Shown here: positions 1 through 8,155 of the stretch, piece after piece
Position numbering within the stretch: position 1 is the first letter of the stretch
Layout: every line of letters starts with the position of its first letter
Source of the DNA: a virus
Length of the DNA: 31,246 bases
Virus record (IMG/VR): IMGVR_UViG_3300046642_000283
Span: 1 to 31,246 of that record
Direction: 5' to 3' (one strand)
Translations under genes and position numbers: made by a program
Notes under the pieces: generated by a model
What the model was told of the DNA's origin: nothing
What the model saw: only the letters and a program-made list of their open reading frames with translations
The model's database searches: none

Positions 1-1443
1 AAAGGCGGGACCGGCCTTGTAGGCCTGCCCATAGGGGAGTCCGTCGAGATCGGCCTGGCTGTTCACCGGCTTTGGCTGGGCCCACGCCGGCAAGTTCTTG
101 AGCGCGTCCGGTCCCTCGAGGAACGACGGGTCGATCTTGGGCCGGTACTGGATCGGCAGGCCGTCGAGGTTCCGCGCCTCGCTATGCGCATTGCTCATCG
201 CGTGGCCGATGCGACTCTTCACCCTGTCGACGCGAGCCATGTAATCATCGACGGTTCCGCTGAATGTCCCGAGCTGATCAGCAGCGTTGCCGAGCCGCAT
301 GGCTTCCTGCTGCGACAATCGCTGACCGGGGAGCGCGTCCTTGAAGTTGGAGGCGTAATTCCCGAGGTGAAGCTGACGCAGATTGGCGACGGCTTTCGCC
401 TCCTCGCCCGATAAGGCCGCGCTTAATCCTCCGGTATAATAGATTGCCGGATCGGGCCCCTTGCCGTCCCAATTGAAGATCGCGCTCGCCGCCATCTTCT
501 TGCTCTGGCTTCCCAAGATGCTGGCGATAGCCGTCTTGGACGCATCGGATGACGCCTCGTCCGCCAGAGTGTTCATGTTGTTGAGCTGCGACTTCAACCC
601 TGGCAGTTGCAGCTCGATCTTGTGCGCGTCCTCCGTCTCTTTAGCTGCTTGAGCATGTTGCGCTTTGTATTCAAGCGGATCGGCCGGCGTTCTGCCAGCC
701 GCTCTTTCGCGCGCAGCATACTGATAATAGGCCGCATCTTCTGGGTTGCCGCCGACCGAAGACATCAAGAGATCGGGCGGCATACGCGCGTCGACCGCCG
801 CGGCGATGTCCTTGTCGCTCATGGTGGGGTTGTCGCGCTTCATGCTCGCCGTCAACTCGGCCTTCGCCGTGTTGTAATCCTTCACTTGCGGGGTCTGCGT
901 CACGTTGCTGCCGAAAGCGGTCCCCATCGAGTCCACGAACGGCTTGCTGTCCATCAGCACCCGGGCCTGGTCATCGGTCACGTTGATCCCGTGGTCGCGC
1001 AACGCCTGCGCGAATACCCCTACGTTGGCGTGAAATCTCGCGTACTCGTTCTGATCCTGCACCTGTTTCTGAATGCCCATGATGTCGGAGACGTCGCCTA
1101 TGCCGCCGCCGCCCGCGCCTCCGCCGCCATGAAGCGCAGCCTGCTTCGACGCCTGCTGCTGCGCGGTGCCGAAACCCGCCGAGATCTCGCCAAGCCCCTG
1201 CTCGAGTCCCTGCGCCGCCGCCGCCTTCCGCTGCCTGTCCAGAAGCAGATAGGCGAGGTTCGCGCTGACCGGATCCTGCTTGGTCGCCGCGGCGTTCGGC
1301 ATAGTGGAAGAACCCGACGTCGCAGGCGCGGGCTGACCCTGCTGCGCGAGCGGGTTAGGATTGGGCGTGATCGCAGCAGCGAGGTTCGCGTCCGCGTTCG
1401 GGTTCATCAAGTTCATAACCATGTTCCCGATAGGAGCGGCCAT
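1..1443 (-). CDS. Large ejection-type internal virion protein, truncated at the window edge
   Basis: An open frame runs from an ATG at 1443 to base 1 without a stop (481 codons visible), so the C-terminus lies outside the window. The N-terminal 100 residues are Ala/Gln/Asn-rich, followed by a Gly-rich linker (GGGGAGGGG) and then a mostly helical stretch with few aromatic residues. The visible end, LDGLPYGQAYKAGPAF, resembles the ends of phage structural proteins. The start overlaps the stop of the upstream gene as TGATG. Its place as the last visible gene of the late operon, after the lytic-enzyme protein, suggests a DNA-ejection or inner-core protein. No enzymatic motif is seen. Position and composition are observed; the function is inferred. 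Confidence 0.75.
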   Translation of the reverse strand, partial: MAAPIGNMVMNLMNPNADANLAAAITPNPNPLAQQGQPAPATSGSSTMPNAAATKQDPVSANLAYLLLDRQRKAAAAQGLEQGLGEISAGFGTAQQQASKQAALHGGGGAGGGGIGDVSDIMGIQKQVQDQNEYARFHANVGVFAQALRDHGINVTDDQARVLMDSKPFVDSMGTAFGSNVTQTPQVKDYNTAKAELTASMKRDNPTMSDKDIAAAVDARMPPDLLMSSVGGNPEDAAYYQYAARERAAGRTPADPLEYKAQHAQAAKETEDAHKIELQLPGLKSQLNNMNTLADEASSDASKTAIASILGSQSKKMAASAIFNWDGKGPDPAIYYTGGLSAALSGEEAKAVANLRQLHLGNYASNFKDALPGQRLSQQEAMRLGNAADQLGTFSGTVDDYMARVDRVKSRIGHAMSNAHSEARNLDGLPIQYRPKIDPSFLEGPDALKNLPAWAQPKPVNSQADLDGLPYGQAYKAGPAF

Positions 1444-2225
1444 CAGGCGGTCCTCCCCAGCGAGTTCAGCGTATTGAAGAACCCAGTGTTGTCATATCCG
1501 CCGGTCTTGGTGCCGCCGCTGGGATGCGCCGCAAGAAAGGCGTTCAAGACCGATGGCGTGCCGAGCGGCTTGCTCGCCGGCACCGCCGCGCCGACGATGG
1601 GCGGATTGCCGGGATTGGCCAGCGCATCGAGATAGGCTTGGCGGAGATCGACGCCGTTGTTCGGAGGCGGTCCAGCGGGCGCGGCGGGCCCAGCGGTGGC
1701 GGGACCGGACATCGCTGCAAGGGATAGGGGAGAAACAGCCTGCCCGGGGTTGAACGCGCCCCCCTGCGAATTCCCGAACCCGCCCGTAGCCGCTTTGGCC
1801 GTGGCCGCATCGTTCATTTGCCCCATAGCTTGCTGCCGATAAAGGTTGCTCTGCTGCTCGTTATAAAGTTGCTGCGGCGTCTTGGCGGCCTGCGTGGCCT
1901 GGTAATTGCTCATAAGTTCCTGGAGCGGGGCCCCCGCAGAACCCATCGCGCCATAGTTGATCGTCCCGCCCGCCGGCTGGCCGTTCATGGGCGCAGCGGG
2001 GCCGGGCGTGTTCAACGTCGTCGTTCCCGGCGGCGGCGGAGCGGCGGCGGCGGCGATGGCGTTCACGTCGCTCTGGATCGGCTTACCCGCATAGTTCGTC
2101 GCCACGCCGCGATAGCCCGGCAGCGGCAGCGGCTTCCCTGCGTAAGCCGGGTTCAAATAGGGGTTGGGCGTCATCATGCCCAGAAGCCCCATGTCGAGGA
2201 TTGGGTTGTCGCTTCCGTCAGACAT
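1443..2225 (-). CDS. Low-complexity internal virion protein, hypothetical
   Basis: 260 residues, strongly Ala/Gly/Pro/Asn/Gln-rich, with no recognisable domain. Around residues 90-150 there is a Gln-rich predicted helical region (QATQAAKTPQQLYNEQQS). The rest looks disordered, including a run of prolines near residue 63. The start is TGATG-coupled to the upstream peptidase/transglycosylase gene, and its own stop is TGATG-coupled to the next gene. Composition and position match the small ejection proteins of podoviruses, which leave the capsid with the DNA. This is an inference from context, not a family match. Confidence 0.7.
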   Translation of the reverse strand: MSDGSDNPILDMGLLGMMTPNPYLNPAYAGKPLPLPGYRGVATNYAGKPIQSDVNAIAAAAAPPPPGTTTLNTPGPAAPMNGQPAGGTINYGAMGSAGAPLQELMSNYQATQAAKTPQQLYNEQQSNLYRQQAMGQMNDAATAKAATGGFGNSQGGAFNPGQAVSPLSLAAMSGPATAGPAAPAGPPPNNGVDLRQAYLDALANPGNPPIVGAAVPASKPLGTPSVLNAFLAAHPSGGTKTGGYDNTGFFNTLNSLGRTA

Positions 2226-3496
2226 CAGCCGTACCCCGTCGTGTTGAGGCTCATGCCGGGAGCCGTCATCTGCAACCCTGCATCCCAGCCATATGGTCGT
2301 GACGACCAGGACAGAGGCTTCGCCGCCGCCTGTTGAACCGTTGTGTACAATTGTGCCGCCGGACCCGCCATCGCCGCCATCGGATCCTGCACCGGAGCGA
2401 ACGTCGCCGGCGTGGGCGCGGCGGCCTGCTGCTGCCCGCCGCTGGACTTGCCGCCGGGGATCGCCCCGGCGAGCTTCTCAATCGGGCTCTTGCCCTGGAC
2501 TTCATTACCCTCCGCGTCCTTCGTCGGCGCGGGCCGGGTCATGAACTTATCAAACAGACTTGGCTGCGCTGCCGTGACGCCTGGCGCGTCGGGGATCGGA
2601 GGGTTGACGGTCGAGCCGTGCGCCTGCGCGGACGGGTCCATCGGACCAGGATTGGTGATCGGATTTGTAGTCAGCGTCATGCCTTGCCCAAACTGTTGCG
2701 ACAACTGGCCGACTGTTTGTCCGGTGTCGAACTTCCCATATTGCTGCTGCAACATGCTCCTGGTGCGCGGACCAAAACGTGAGAGCGGGATCAACGAAAC
2801 GACTTGCGCCTGTACCTCTTGCGGGGCATTCATAGCGGAGGGAAATTTGCCAACATCGATCCCCGCCTTGGCCGCAAACTGCTGCCAAGTTGGAGTGTCG
2901 ATCTGATAAAAACCTTGGCTGCGGGATCCCGGCTGACCAGGATAATCCTTGTCGACGCCACTGAAAATGTTGCGATTGCCGCTCTCGATTTGGCTCAACG
3001 AACTTAAGAACGAATTAGCTGGCGGGATTGCAAAGCCTCCGCCAGCCGGCTGGTTGAAGGTCGAGACGTTCATCGCCATGCGCGTCGGCACGTTTGCCGG
3101 ATTGGTCTGGTCCCATGGCGTCGACGCCGGTTGCGCAGCCGCCTCCTGCTGCCAGTTTGCCAGCTCGACATGGTTTGGATCGTTATGGATCGCCCGCAAT
3201 CCAACCAACGGAGCGAGCCGCTCGAGTTCGGATTGCGGTATGCCCGTCACGTCGCTGGCGACGCCATATTGATGCGGAGAATAGCCAGGACGCGCCGCCG
3301 CGCGCGGGCCGCCTGGCTTGCCAAGCTGGTTGTAAAGATCCTCTTGCGACTGGCCCTTCATCCCTGGCCAGGCATAAGCAGCGCGCGTGCCTGAGAGGAG
3401 TTCGGGGGAGTATCCCTCCGCTTTGGCGCGGGCGAGCAGCTTATCCAGCCCGGTCTGAAATGCGGGATCGAACCCAGTGTAGACGACGTTAGCCAC
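2225..3496 (-). CDS. Virion-associated peptidoglycan hydrolase: M15 peptidase plus lytic transglycosylase
   Basis: 423 residues from a GTG start at 3496. This start follows a G-rich Shine-Dalgarno and overlaps the upstream stop by 8 bases; the longer upstream reading has no matching start context. Residues 10-112 are a D-Ala-D-Ala carboxypeptidase/VanY (M15) domain with the zinc motif SxHxxGxAxD (H75, D82) and a second site NHVEL (H109, E111). Residues 160-255 are a lysozyme-like transglycosylase domain with the catalytic Glu in QIESGNRN (E171) and SQGFYQID (193-200). The rest is Pro/Ala/Gln-rich. M15 enzymes cut peptide cross-links and transglycosylases cut glycan, so one virion protein could open the wall during DNA entry. 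It sits among ejection-type proteins, away from the GH19 endolysin. The domains are clear; the entry role is inferred. Confidence 0.88.
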   Translation of the reverse strand: MANVVYTGFDPAFQTGLDKLLARAKAEGYSPELLSGTRAAYAWPGMKGQSQEDLYNQLGKPGGPRAAARPGYSPHQYGVASDVTGIPQSELERLAPLVGLRAIHNDPNHVELANWQQEAAAQPASTPWDQTNPANVPTRMAMNVSTFNQPAGGGFAIPPANSFLSSLSQIESGNRNIFSGVDKDYPGQPGSRSQGFYQIDTPTWQQFAAKAGIDVGKFPSAMNAPQEVQAQVVSLIPLSRFGPRTRSMLQQQYGKFDTGQTVGQLSQQFGQGMTLTTNPITNPGPMDPSAQAHGSTVNPPIPDAPGVTAAQPSLFDKFMTRPAPTKDAEGNEVQGKSPIEKLAGAIPGGKSSGGQQQAAAPTPATFAPVQDPMAAMAGPAAQLYTTVQQAAAKPLSWSSRPYGWDAGLQMTAPGMSLNTTGYG

Positions 3497-5261
3497 TGAG
3501 CCCCCCGGCGACTTTGGGTCGCAGTCTGGTATTGGCGAGCGCGCCGTGGATCCCGCGCGCGCCGGCCCGAGCCTTGCCGGTAGCATCGGTGCGCACCGGC
3601 GGCATGAAGGCGTTCAGCTTCGCGATGTTGTGCCGCCCGAGATGATCGGCGGCAGGCCCGGTCAGGACCGCTTCGCCCGGGGTCAGCATCGCAGGGACGG
3701 TGTCGCCTTGCCCCATGCCGGGGACGCTGGGAGTGCCGTAGGCATAGCCGCTCTGAAAGTACCCCATGCTTGGCGCACCCCATCCAGGGGGCATCTGTGG
3801 CGCTCCTGGAGCCGTTCCCTGCGCGCCCCCAGCCATCTTTGCTGCGCCCGCGCCTGCCTTGCGGATCTTGTCGGCCATGCCGCCGCCAAACATGCTGCCG
3901 CCCATGATCTGATCCCCGAGCTCGACGTCGTCCATGTTGGGAGCCTGGACGTCGGCGGAGCCAAAGGCGAAATGCTGCATCTTGGAGACGCCCGCGCCGC
4001 GCGGCAGGCGCATCGGAGGCCGGAACGCCGACATCGTGGCGATCCCCTTGGCGACGCCCTTGCTCGACGGCGGGATGAAAGGAGTGAGAGGCGGCTGACC
4101 GACGAAGGGGGTGCCGCCGGCATAGCCTTTGACTTTGATCGCGAGCTTGCCGTCCTTGCCCACTTTCTTGACGGCGGAAGGATCGACGTCCTGCACGTCC
4201 TGCGCCATCGGCCCGACGACCTTGGGGTACGTCTTGGGATCGCCCTTGTAACGGTAGGCGTACATCGGCAGCTTGGTGTCGGGATCCTTGCCGAGCTTCT
4301 CGATGTCGGTCTTCATCGACTTGTCCGACATCGAGTAGAGGCTCGCCGCCGTGTCCGCGCCGCCCTTGATGATGCTCGCCCAATCGGTGGGGGTCGTCGT
4401 TGTGGTGTTCGACTGGCCTGAGGTCGAGGTGTCGTGCGGCGTCATGCCGAGCGACGACTCGAGGATACCAAGCTGCTGCTGCGGATAATTGAACGCCTGA
4501 TTAAATTTGGCCATCTGGGCGTTAATCTCGTTCTGCTGCTGCATCTCCTGCGCCGCGCCTGCGGACTGCAACATGCTGAAATTGGCGACGTTCGACTTGT
4601 TCAACTCGGTGCCGGTGTTCGTCAGCCCCTGCGAGGCAATGATGTCGGAATTGATCTTCGCCTGATTGGCCTGCTGGTTCGACGTATCCGCCGTGAGGGT
4701 GCGGTTGATGTCGCCGGTCGCGCCCGCTTGCGCCTGGGCGAAATTCGCCTGGTTCAACTGCGCCGCCATCTGGCCGATGTTCATCGCGCCTTGAGCCTGG
4801 GCGACGCCGCTCTGAATGCCCTGACGCGAACCGCCGAACGCGCCCGCCGAAGCGGCGTTGTTCGCAAGCTGGTTCTGCTGCAAGGCGTTCGCCTGCTGCA
4901 TGATCGGGATCGTCTTATTGATCACGTCCTTCGTGTACGGGTTCATGTACGGGTCGAGATTGGTGTCTCTGAGCAAACCCGCCTTGACGCTCGTCGGGCT
5001 CTGGCCGAGCGCGCCGAGGTAGCCCGCCGTCGCCGCATTGAACTGATCACTGCCAACATTGCCGCTGTTCGCCGCGACGTCCCACGACTGCTGCATCTGC
5101 GGGCTGACGTCCGCGACCATCTGCCCCTGATATTGCTGCAAGGGCTGCATCGCGACGTTCTGCGCGAAAGCATAGTTTTGCTCGCCCGCCTGCGTCATCC
5201 ACGCCGGGATCTGATTGATCTGGTTCGTGGTCGTGTCGGAGGTTGTGCTGCCGCCACTCAT
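3489..5261 (-). CDS. Internal/ejection-type virion protein with an S74-like motif
   Basis: 590 residues starting at MSGGSTT (5261), ATGA-coupled to the upstream gene. Residues 1-290 are Gln/Asn/Ala-rich with long predicted helices. Residues 312-378 resemble the peptidase S74 intramolecular-chaperone domain: SDKSMK gives Ser312 and Lys317 with the S-x4-K spacing of the known catalytic dyad, followed by LPMYAYRYKGD and a VGPMAQDV motif. The last third is Gly/Met-rich and ends with a TMLTPGEAVLTGPAADHLG segment of a kind seen in phage virion proteins. S74 domains normally sit at the C-terminus of tailspikes, so a mid-protein position is unusual. Ejection protein is the preferred reading from composition and order; a tail-fibre role is the alternative. 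Confidence 0.78.
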   Translation of the reverse strand: MSGGSTTSDTTTNQINQIPAWMTQAGEQNYAFAQNVAMQPLQQYQGQMVADVSPQMQQSWDVAANSGNVGSDQFNAATAGYLGALGQSPTSVKAGLLRDTNLDPYMNPYTKDVINKTIPIMQQANALQQNQLANNAASAGAFGGSRQGIQSGVAQAQGAMNIGQMAAQLNQANFAQAQAGATGDINRTLTADTSNQQANQAKINSDIIASQGLTNTGTELNKSNVANFSMLQSAGAAQEMQQQNEINAQMAKFNQAFNYPQQQLGILESSLGMTPHDTSTSGQSNTTTTTPTDWASIIKGGADTAASLYSMSDKSMKTDIEKLGKDPDTKLPMYAYRYKGDPKTYPKVVGPMAQDVQDVDPSAVKKVGKDGKLAIKVKGYAGGTPFVGQPPLTPFIPPSSKGVAKGIATMSAFRPPMRLPRGAGVSKMQHFAFGSADVQAPNMDDVELGDQIMGGSMFGGGMADKIRKAGAGAAKMAGGAQGTAPGAPQMPPGWGAPSMGYFQSGYAYGTPSVPGMGQGDTVPAMLTPGEAVLTGPAADHLGRHNIAKLNAFMPPVRTDATGKARAGARGIHGALANTRLRPKVAGGLSG

Positions 5262-5632
5262 GGGCTGATGTCCCGTTGGAAGACGTAGTTTCTCGCTTTG
5301 ACTTTCCAGCCGCGCGCGCGGGCATCCGGCATCCAACCGGGACGACCGTAAGCCATGACAACGCTTGCGCCCTCATCGGCGGCGAACGCAAGCACGCGGT
5401 CATGCAGGACACGCGCATCGTCAATATTGCCAATGACGGCGAGCACCTCGACCACCTTGGCGCGCGGATAGAGCGCAACCCGGGTAATCGCAACAGACTC
5501 GCCCTCGACGAACGACTGCATCCGGCGCGCGGCAATCGCCTCGAGGATGTCGCCAACCGTGTAGAGACCACCCATCCGGTCGAGGACACGCGCCAGCTTG
5601 GCGAGATAGGGATGGGGGACGTGCGCGGTCAA
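5258..5632 (-). CDS. Conserved phage virion-module protein, possibly GNAT-like
   Basis: 124 residues. The start is a TTG at 5632 that overlaps the previous stop as TTGA, with GAGG about 9 bases upstream; no better ATG gives a full-length product. The sequence (GGLYTVGDILEAIAARRMQS, a central EVLAVIGNIDDA, then a YGRPGWMPDARARGWKV ending) resembles a small protein family often found next to podovirus ejection genes. The alternating strands and the final aromatic segment suggest an acetyltransferase-like fold, but I see no clear acetyl-CoA loop. Role unknown, probably virion-associated by position. Confidence 0.7.
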   Translation of the reverse strand: MTAHVPHPYLAKLARVLDRMGGLYTVGDILEAIAARRMQSFVEGESVAITRVALYPRAKVVEVLAVIGNIDDARVLHDRVLAFAADEGASVVMAYGRPGWMPDARARGWKVKARNYVFQRDISP

Positions 5633-5925
5633 AACACCATCCTCGTCGCGCTGCCGGTCGTTACCGGCGTCGTCACCAAAGTCCCGTCACTCCTGACTTG
5701 AAGCATGAACACCGCCGGCGTCGTCCCCGGCGGAGGATCGTTAGCCTGGAGCAGGATCCCTGGCAGCGCCTGCGTCCGCGGGAGTTTGTCGGACAGGCTC
5801 TGCCGCGCCCAAAGCGCAAAGGTGCGCAGATACCCGGCGAGCGCGGGATCGACATTCGCTGCACCAGGGATATCGGGCGGCGTCGGAAGCAGGCGAGGAG
5901 TTTGATGCGAGCCGGGAGTTGGCAT
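5629..5925 (-). CDS. Small virion-module protein, hypothetical
   Basis: 98 residues. The N-terminus is Pro-rich (PTPGSHQTPRLLPTPPDI). A short helical centre (YLRTFALWARQSLSDKL) follows, and the end is probably beta-stranded (PAVFMLQVRSDGTLVTTPV). The start is TGATG-coupled to the gp10-like gene and the stop overlaps the next start as TTGA, which fixes both ends. No family is recognised. Its position between the hub and the ejection proteins suggests a tail or internal virion component. Confidence 0.7.
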   Translation of the reverse strand: MPTPGSHQTPRLLPTPPDIPGAANVDPALAGYLRTFALWARQSLSDKLPRTQALPGILLQANDPPPGTTPAVFMLQVRSDGTLVTTPVTTGSATRMVF

Positions 5926-7493
5926 CAGCGATCTCCCCGTGGCACGGCGTCGATCAAATGCTGGCCGAGCGTAAAGTTCAGAACCGGCTGCGCCGCAACC
6001 TCGAGCCGAAGCCGGATGTCACGCCCGGTCGTCCGGAAGTCGACAAAGCCATCGGAACGCACCGCGCGCGGCGTCGTCTGCAATTCGGGGGCGCCGGTCG
6101 AGCGCGAATTGCGATAGAATAACGAATACAGCAAACCCGAGGCATCGCCGTCGATGTCGGGCATCATTTGCTTGATGGTGATCAGCTGCCCGCCGTTGGT
6201 CAGATTGAGGTCGAACGTCTCCGCCCATGGCAACGGCGTATCGGGATAGAAATTCCCCAATTCATGCTCGAAGGCGACCACGCCATCGGCCATGATCGTC
6301 TGTGCGGTGTACGACGCGGTGATGCCGGCTGAGCGGGACATGGTCCCTTGTGACCACCACCCCTCTTTGTAATTGTAGATTATGCAGCGGGTATTATAGG
6401 GCTGGCCGCCCTGCGGGAAGAACCACCAAAACTCATTGAACGTGGCGACGTGAACAGCGCACGCCTGCTCGCGCACGTTGATGAGATCGATGTCATCGTC
6501 GACCCAGGACCTCACCTTGCATTGGATGGGCAGGATCGTCGTACCGTCGAACGAAAACATCCCCTGCTGCGACATCCAGACCAGCATCGACGAAGAGATA
6601 ATGACGCTCTCTGGACTCCAAGGAGTCGTATTGTTTCCAAGCTCTTTGTAATCATAAACGTAGGGTATGCCGAGGAAGCTCGACATATACGTTTTGTGAG
6701 CCGTCCAGAACACGACGCCGGTACGGGTCGCCTTTGCGGCAACAATCGGACTCGCCGGCTCGATGTCCAGGAAACCGGCCTGCGAGGTGACGTTAGAGAA
6801 ATCCCAGGCGTGCGGGTTCTCCTGGTCGCACCACCCAAAACGCCGGAACGATCCCTCGCCAAGCGTGCCGTCGTCGACCATGCCGAAGATGACGACGAAA
6901 CGTTCCTGGGTGACGACGAACAGCCGCCCGTGCGGGGCGACGCCGGTCCCGGTGTCAGCGCTCGTGACTTCGGTCATCGCGGCGGGAGGAACTCCCGTGC
7001 CGCCGCCGCTGGGATCCCACTGTAACAACCGCCCGTCGGGCGAGGTCATAGCAAGAAGGATCTGGCCGAAGTTGTCGAGGCTCCAGGCGTTGGGCAGGAC
7101 GTCGATCGGCAGCAGGCTCGAAGGCCGCTCAGTCGAGTAAAGCCCATCGGAATAATCGCCGTCGCTGTAGCCGCCTATCCCCGGCGCAACCGGCCCGACC
7201 ATTCCATCAACAGGCGTGATCTCGGTCAGCACGCCGCCGGTGTCGACGTAGATGTTGGTCTCGCAAAGGTAGGCGATGTAGTGGATGCCATCGAGCCCAT
7301 ACCAGCCATGGATAGCTCGGCATCTAGAAGCAAATGGTGGATATGCATATTGGGCCTGTCCTCCAACTGGAGCCAATTGCCCCTCGGACCAGCGCACGAG
7401 ATTGACCTCAGACCATGCCGTCGAGCGCATCTTCCGCGTTGCCGTGGCGACGACGCCGGGGGGAATTTCGAGCGGTCGAAACTGGCTGCTCAT
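5925..7493 (-). CDS. P22 gp10-like tail hub (packaged-DNA stabilization) protein
   Basis: 522 residues, close to the roughly 470 of P22 gp10. The sequence is rich in short beta strands with repeated aromatic and Gly motifs (HGWYGLDGIHYIAYL, RFVVIFGMVDDGT, FWWFFPQGGQPYNTRCI), as expected for the beta-propeller-like hub that closes the portal channel after packaging. The segment FRRFGWCDQENPHAWDF matches the typical measurement-over-surface pattern in this family. It is followed by small virion genes and preceded by the collar protein. The upstream stop is two bases before its ATG, so coupling is likely. Family assignment rests on pattern recognition and gene order. Confidence 0.72.
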   Translation of the reverse strand: MSSQFRPLEIPPGVVATATRKMRSTAWSEVNLVRWSEGQLAPVGGQAQYAYPPFASRCRAIHGWYGLDGIHYIAYLCETNIYVDTGGVLTEITPVDGMVGPVAPGIGGYSDGDYSDGLYSTERPSSLLPIDVLPNAWSLDNFGQILLAMTSPDGRLLQWDPSGGGTGVPPAAMTEVTSADTGTGVAPHGRLFVVTQERFVVIFGMVDDGTLGEGSFRRFGWCDQENPHAWDFSNVTSQAGFLDIEPASPIVAAKATRTGVVFWTAHKTYMSSFLGIPYVYDYKELGNNTTPWSPESVIISSSMLVWMSQQGMFSFDGTTILPIQCKVRSWVDDDIDLINVREQACAVHVATFNEFWWFFPQGGQPYNTRCIIYNYKEGWWSQGTMSRSAGITASYTAQTIMADGVVAFEHELGNFYPDTPLPWAETFDLNLTNGGQLITIKQMMPDIDGDASGLLYSLFYRNSRSTGAPELQTTPRAVRSDGFVDFRTTGRDIRLRLEVAAQPVLNFTLGQHLIDAVPRGDR

Positions 7494-7495
7494 GT

Positions 7496-8155
7496 TTAGG
7501 CGAACTTAATTATAAAATTAATAGCGCAGAACGGAGGGAGATTATTATGCGCGCCGTCTCCACCCGTGCTGTTGTTGACAGTGATGCCGGTCACCGACGA
7601 CTCGGTGACCTGCGTAATATCCTGATGCAGCAGTGCGCCGCTGCCAGCCGAGTCAAAAACTGACCCAGGAGCCATGTTGTCGACGATTTCGTGCGTATGG
7701 CCGGGGTCGGTAATCGTATGGCTGTGCGCCGGCAGTTCAGCAGTGGTGAGGACATGCGTAGCCTCGCCGCCCATTGTGCCTATCGGCAGAGTGCCTCCAG
7801 CCTGGTAGCCGATCGGGAACCGGCTGCGCAGATCGGGCACGGCATTCGATGTTCCTGCGACCCCACCGAACTGATTGTTGAGGACCGGAGCGAGCAGCGG
7901 AATGTCGGTGTTGAGGTAGACCGTCCCGTCGCACAGCTTCCAGTTGGCCGGTGGCGTCACCCCGGCGAACATCTTGATCTCGCCGATGACGATGTTGTCA
8001 GCCAGGGCCTTCGCGGCATTCGCCGTGGTCTGCGTGTCGAACGCTAGCTGGTCGATCAGGTCGAGATCGGCGTTGAGCTTCACGCCCCACGTCGTCGGGC
8101 TGCCGCTAATCTCGGGCTTCACCCAGTGGAAATGTGCGGTGATCATGTCGGCCAT
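7496..8155 (-). CDS. Phage tail collar domain protein
   Basis: 219 residues. The segment GEIKMFAGVTPPANWKLCDG (residues about 58-77), followed by VPDLRSRFPIGYQAG and PAHSHTI...GHTHEI, is the signature of the phage tail collar domain (PF07484), found near the distal ends of fibres. The C-terminal NNLPPFCAINFIIKF is also typical of this family. The His pairs probably bind metal in a trimer. The start is TGATG-coupled to the tailspike stop, so the two are made together and may form one receptor-binding apparatus. Confidence 0.9.
   Translation of the reverse strand: MADMITAHFHWVKPEISGSPTTWGVKLNADLDLIDQLAFDTQTTANAAKALADNIVIGEIKMFAGVTPPANWKLCDGTVYLNTDIPLLAPVLNNQFGGVAGTSNAVPDLRSRFPIGYQAGGTLPIGTMGGEATHVLTTAELPAHSHTITDPGHTHEIVDNMAPGSVFDSAGSGALLHQDITQVTESSVTGITVNNSTGGDGAHNNLPPFCAINFIIKFA

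Noticed and set aside
607-1635. 342-codon plus-strand open frame near the left edge
   Set aside because: It lies opposite the partial ejection protein and has typical antisense composition (His/Arg/Val runs).
3358-4383. 341-codon minus-strand open frame overlapping two virion genes
   Set aside because: Arg/Gly/Gln-rich alternative frame of the S74-motif gene, with no coupling or Shine-Dalgarno.
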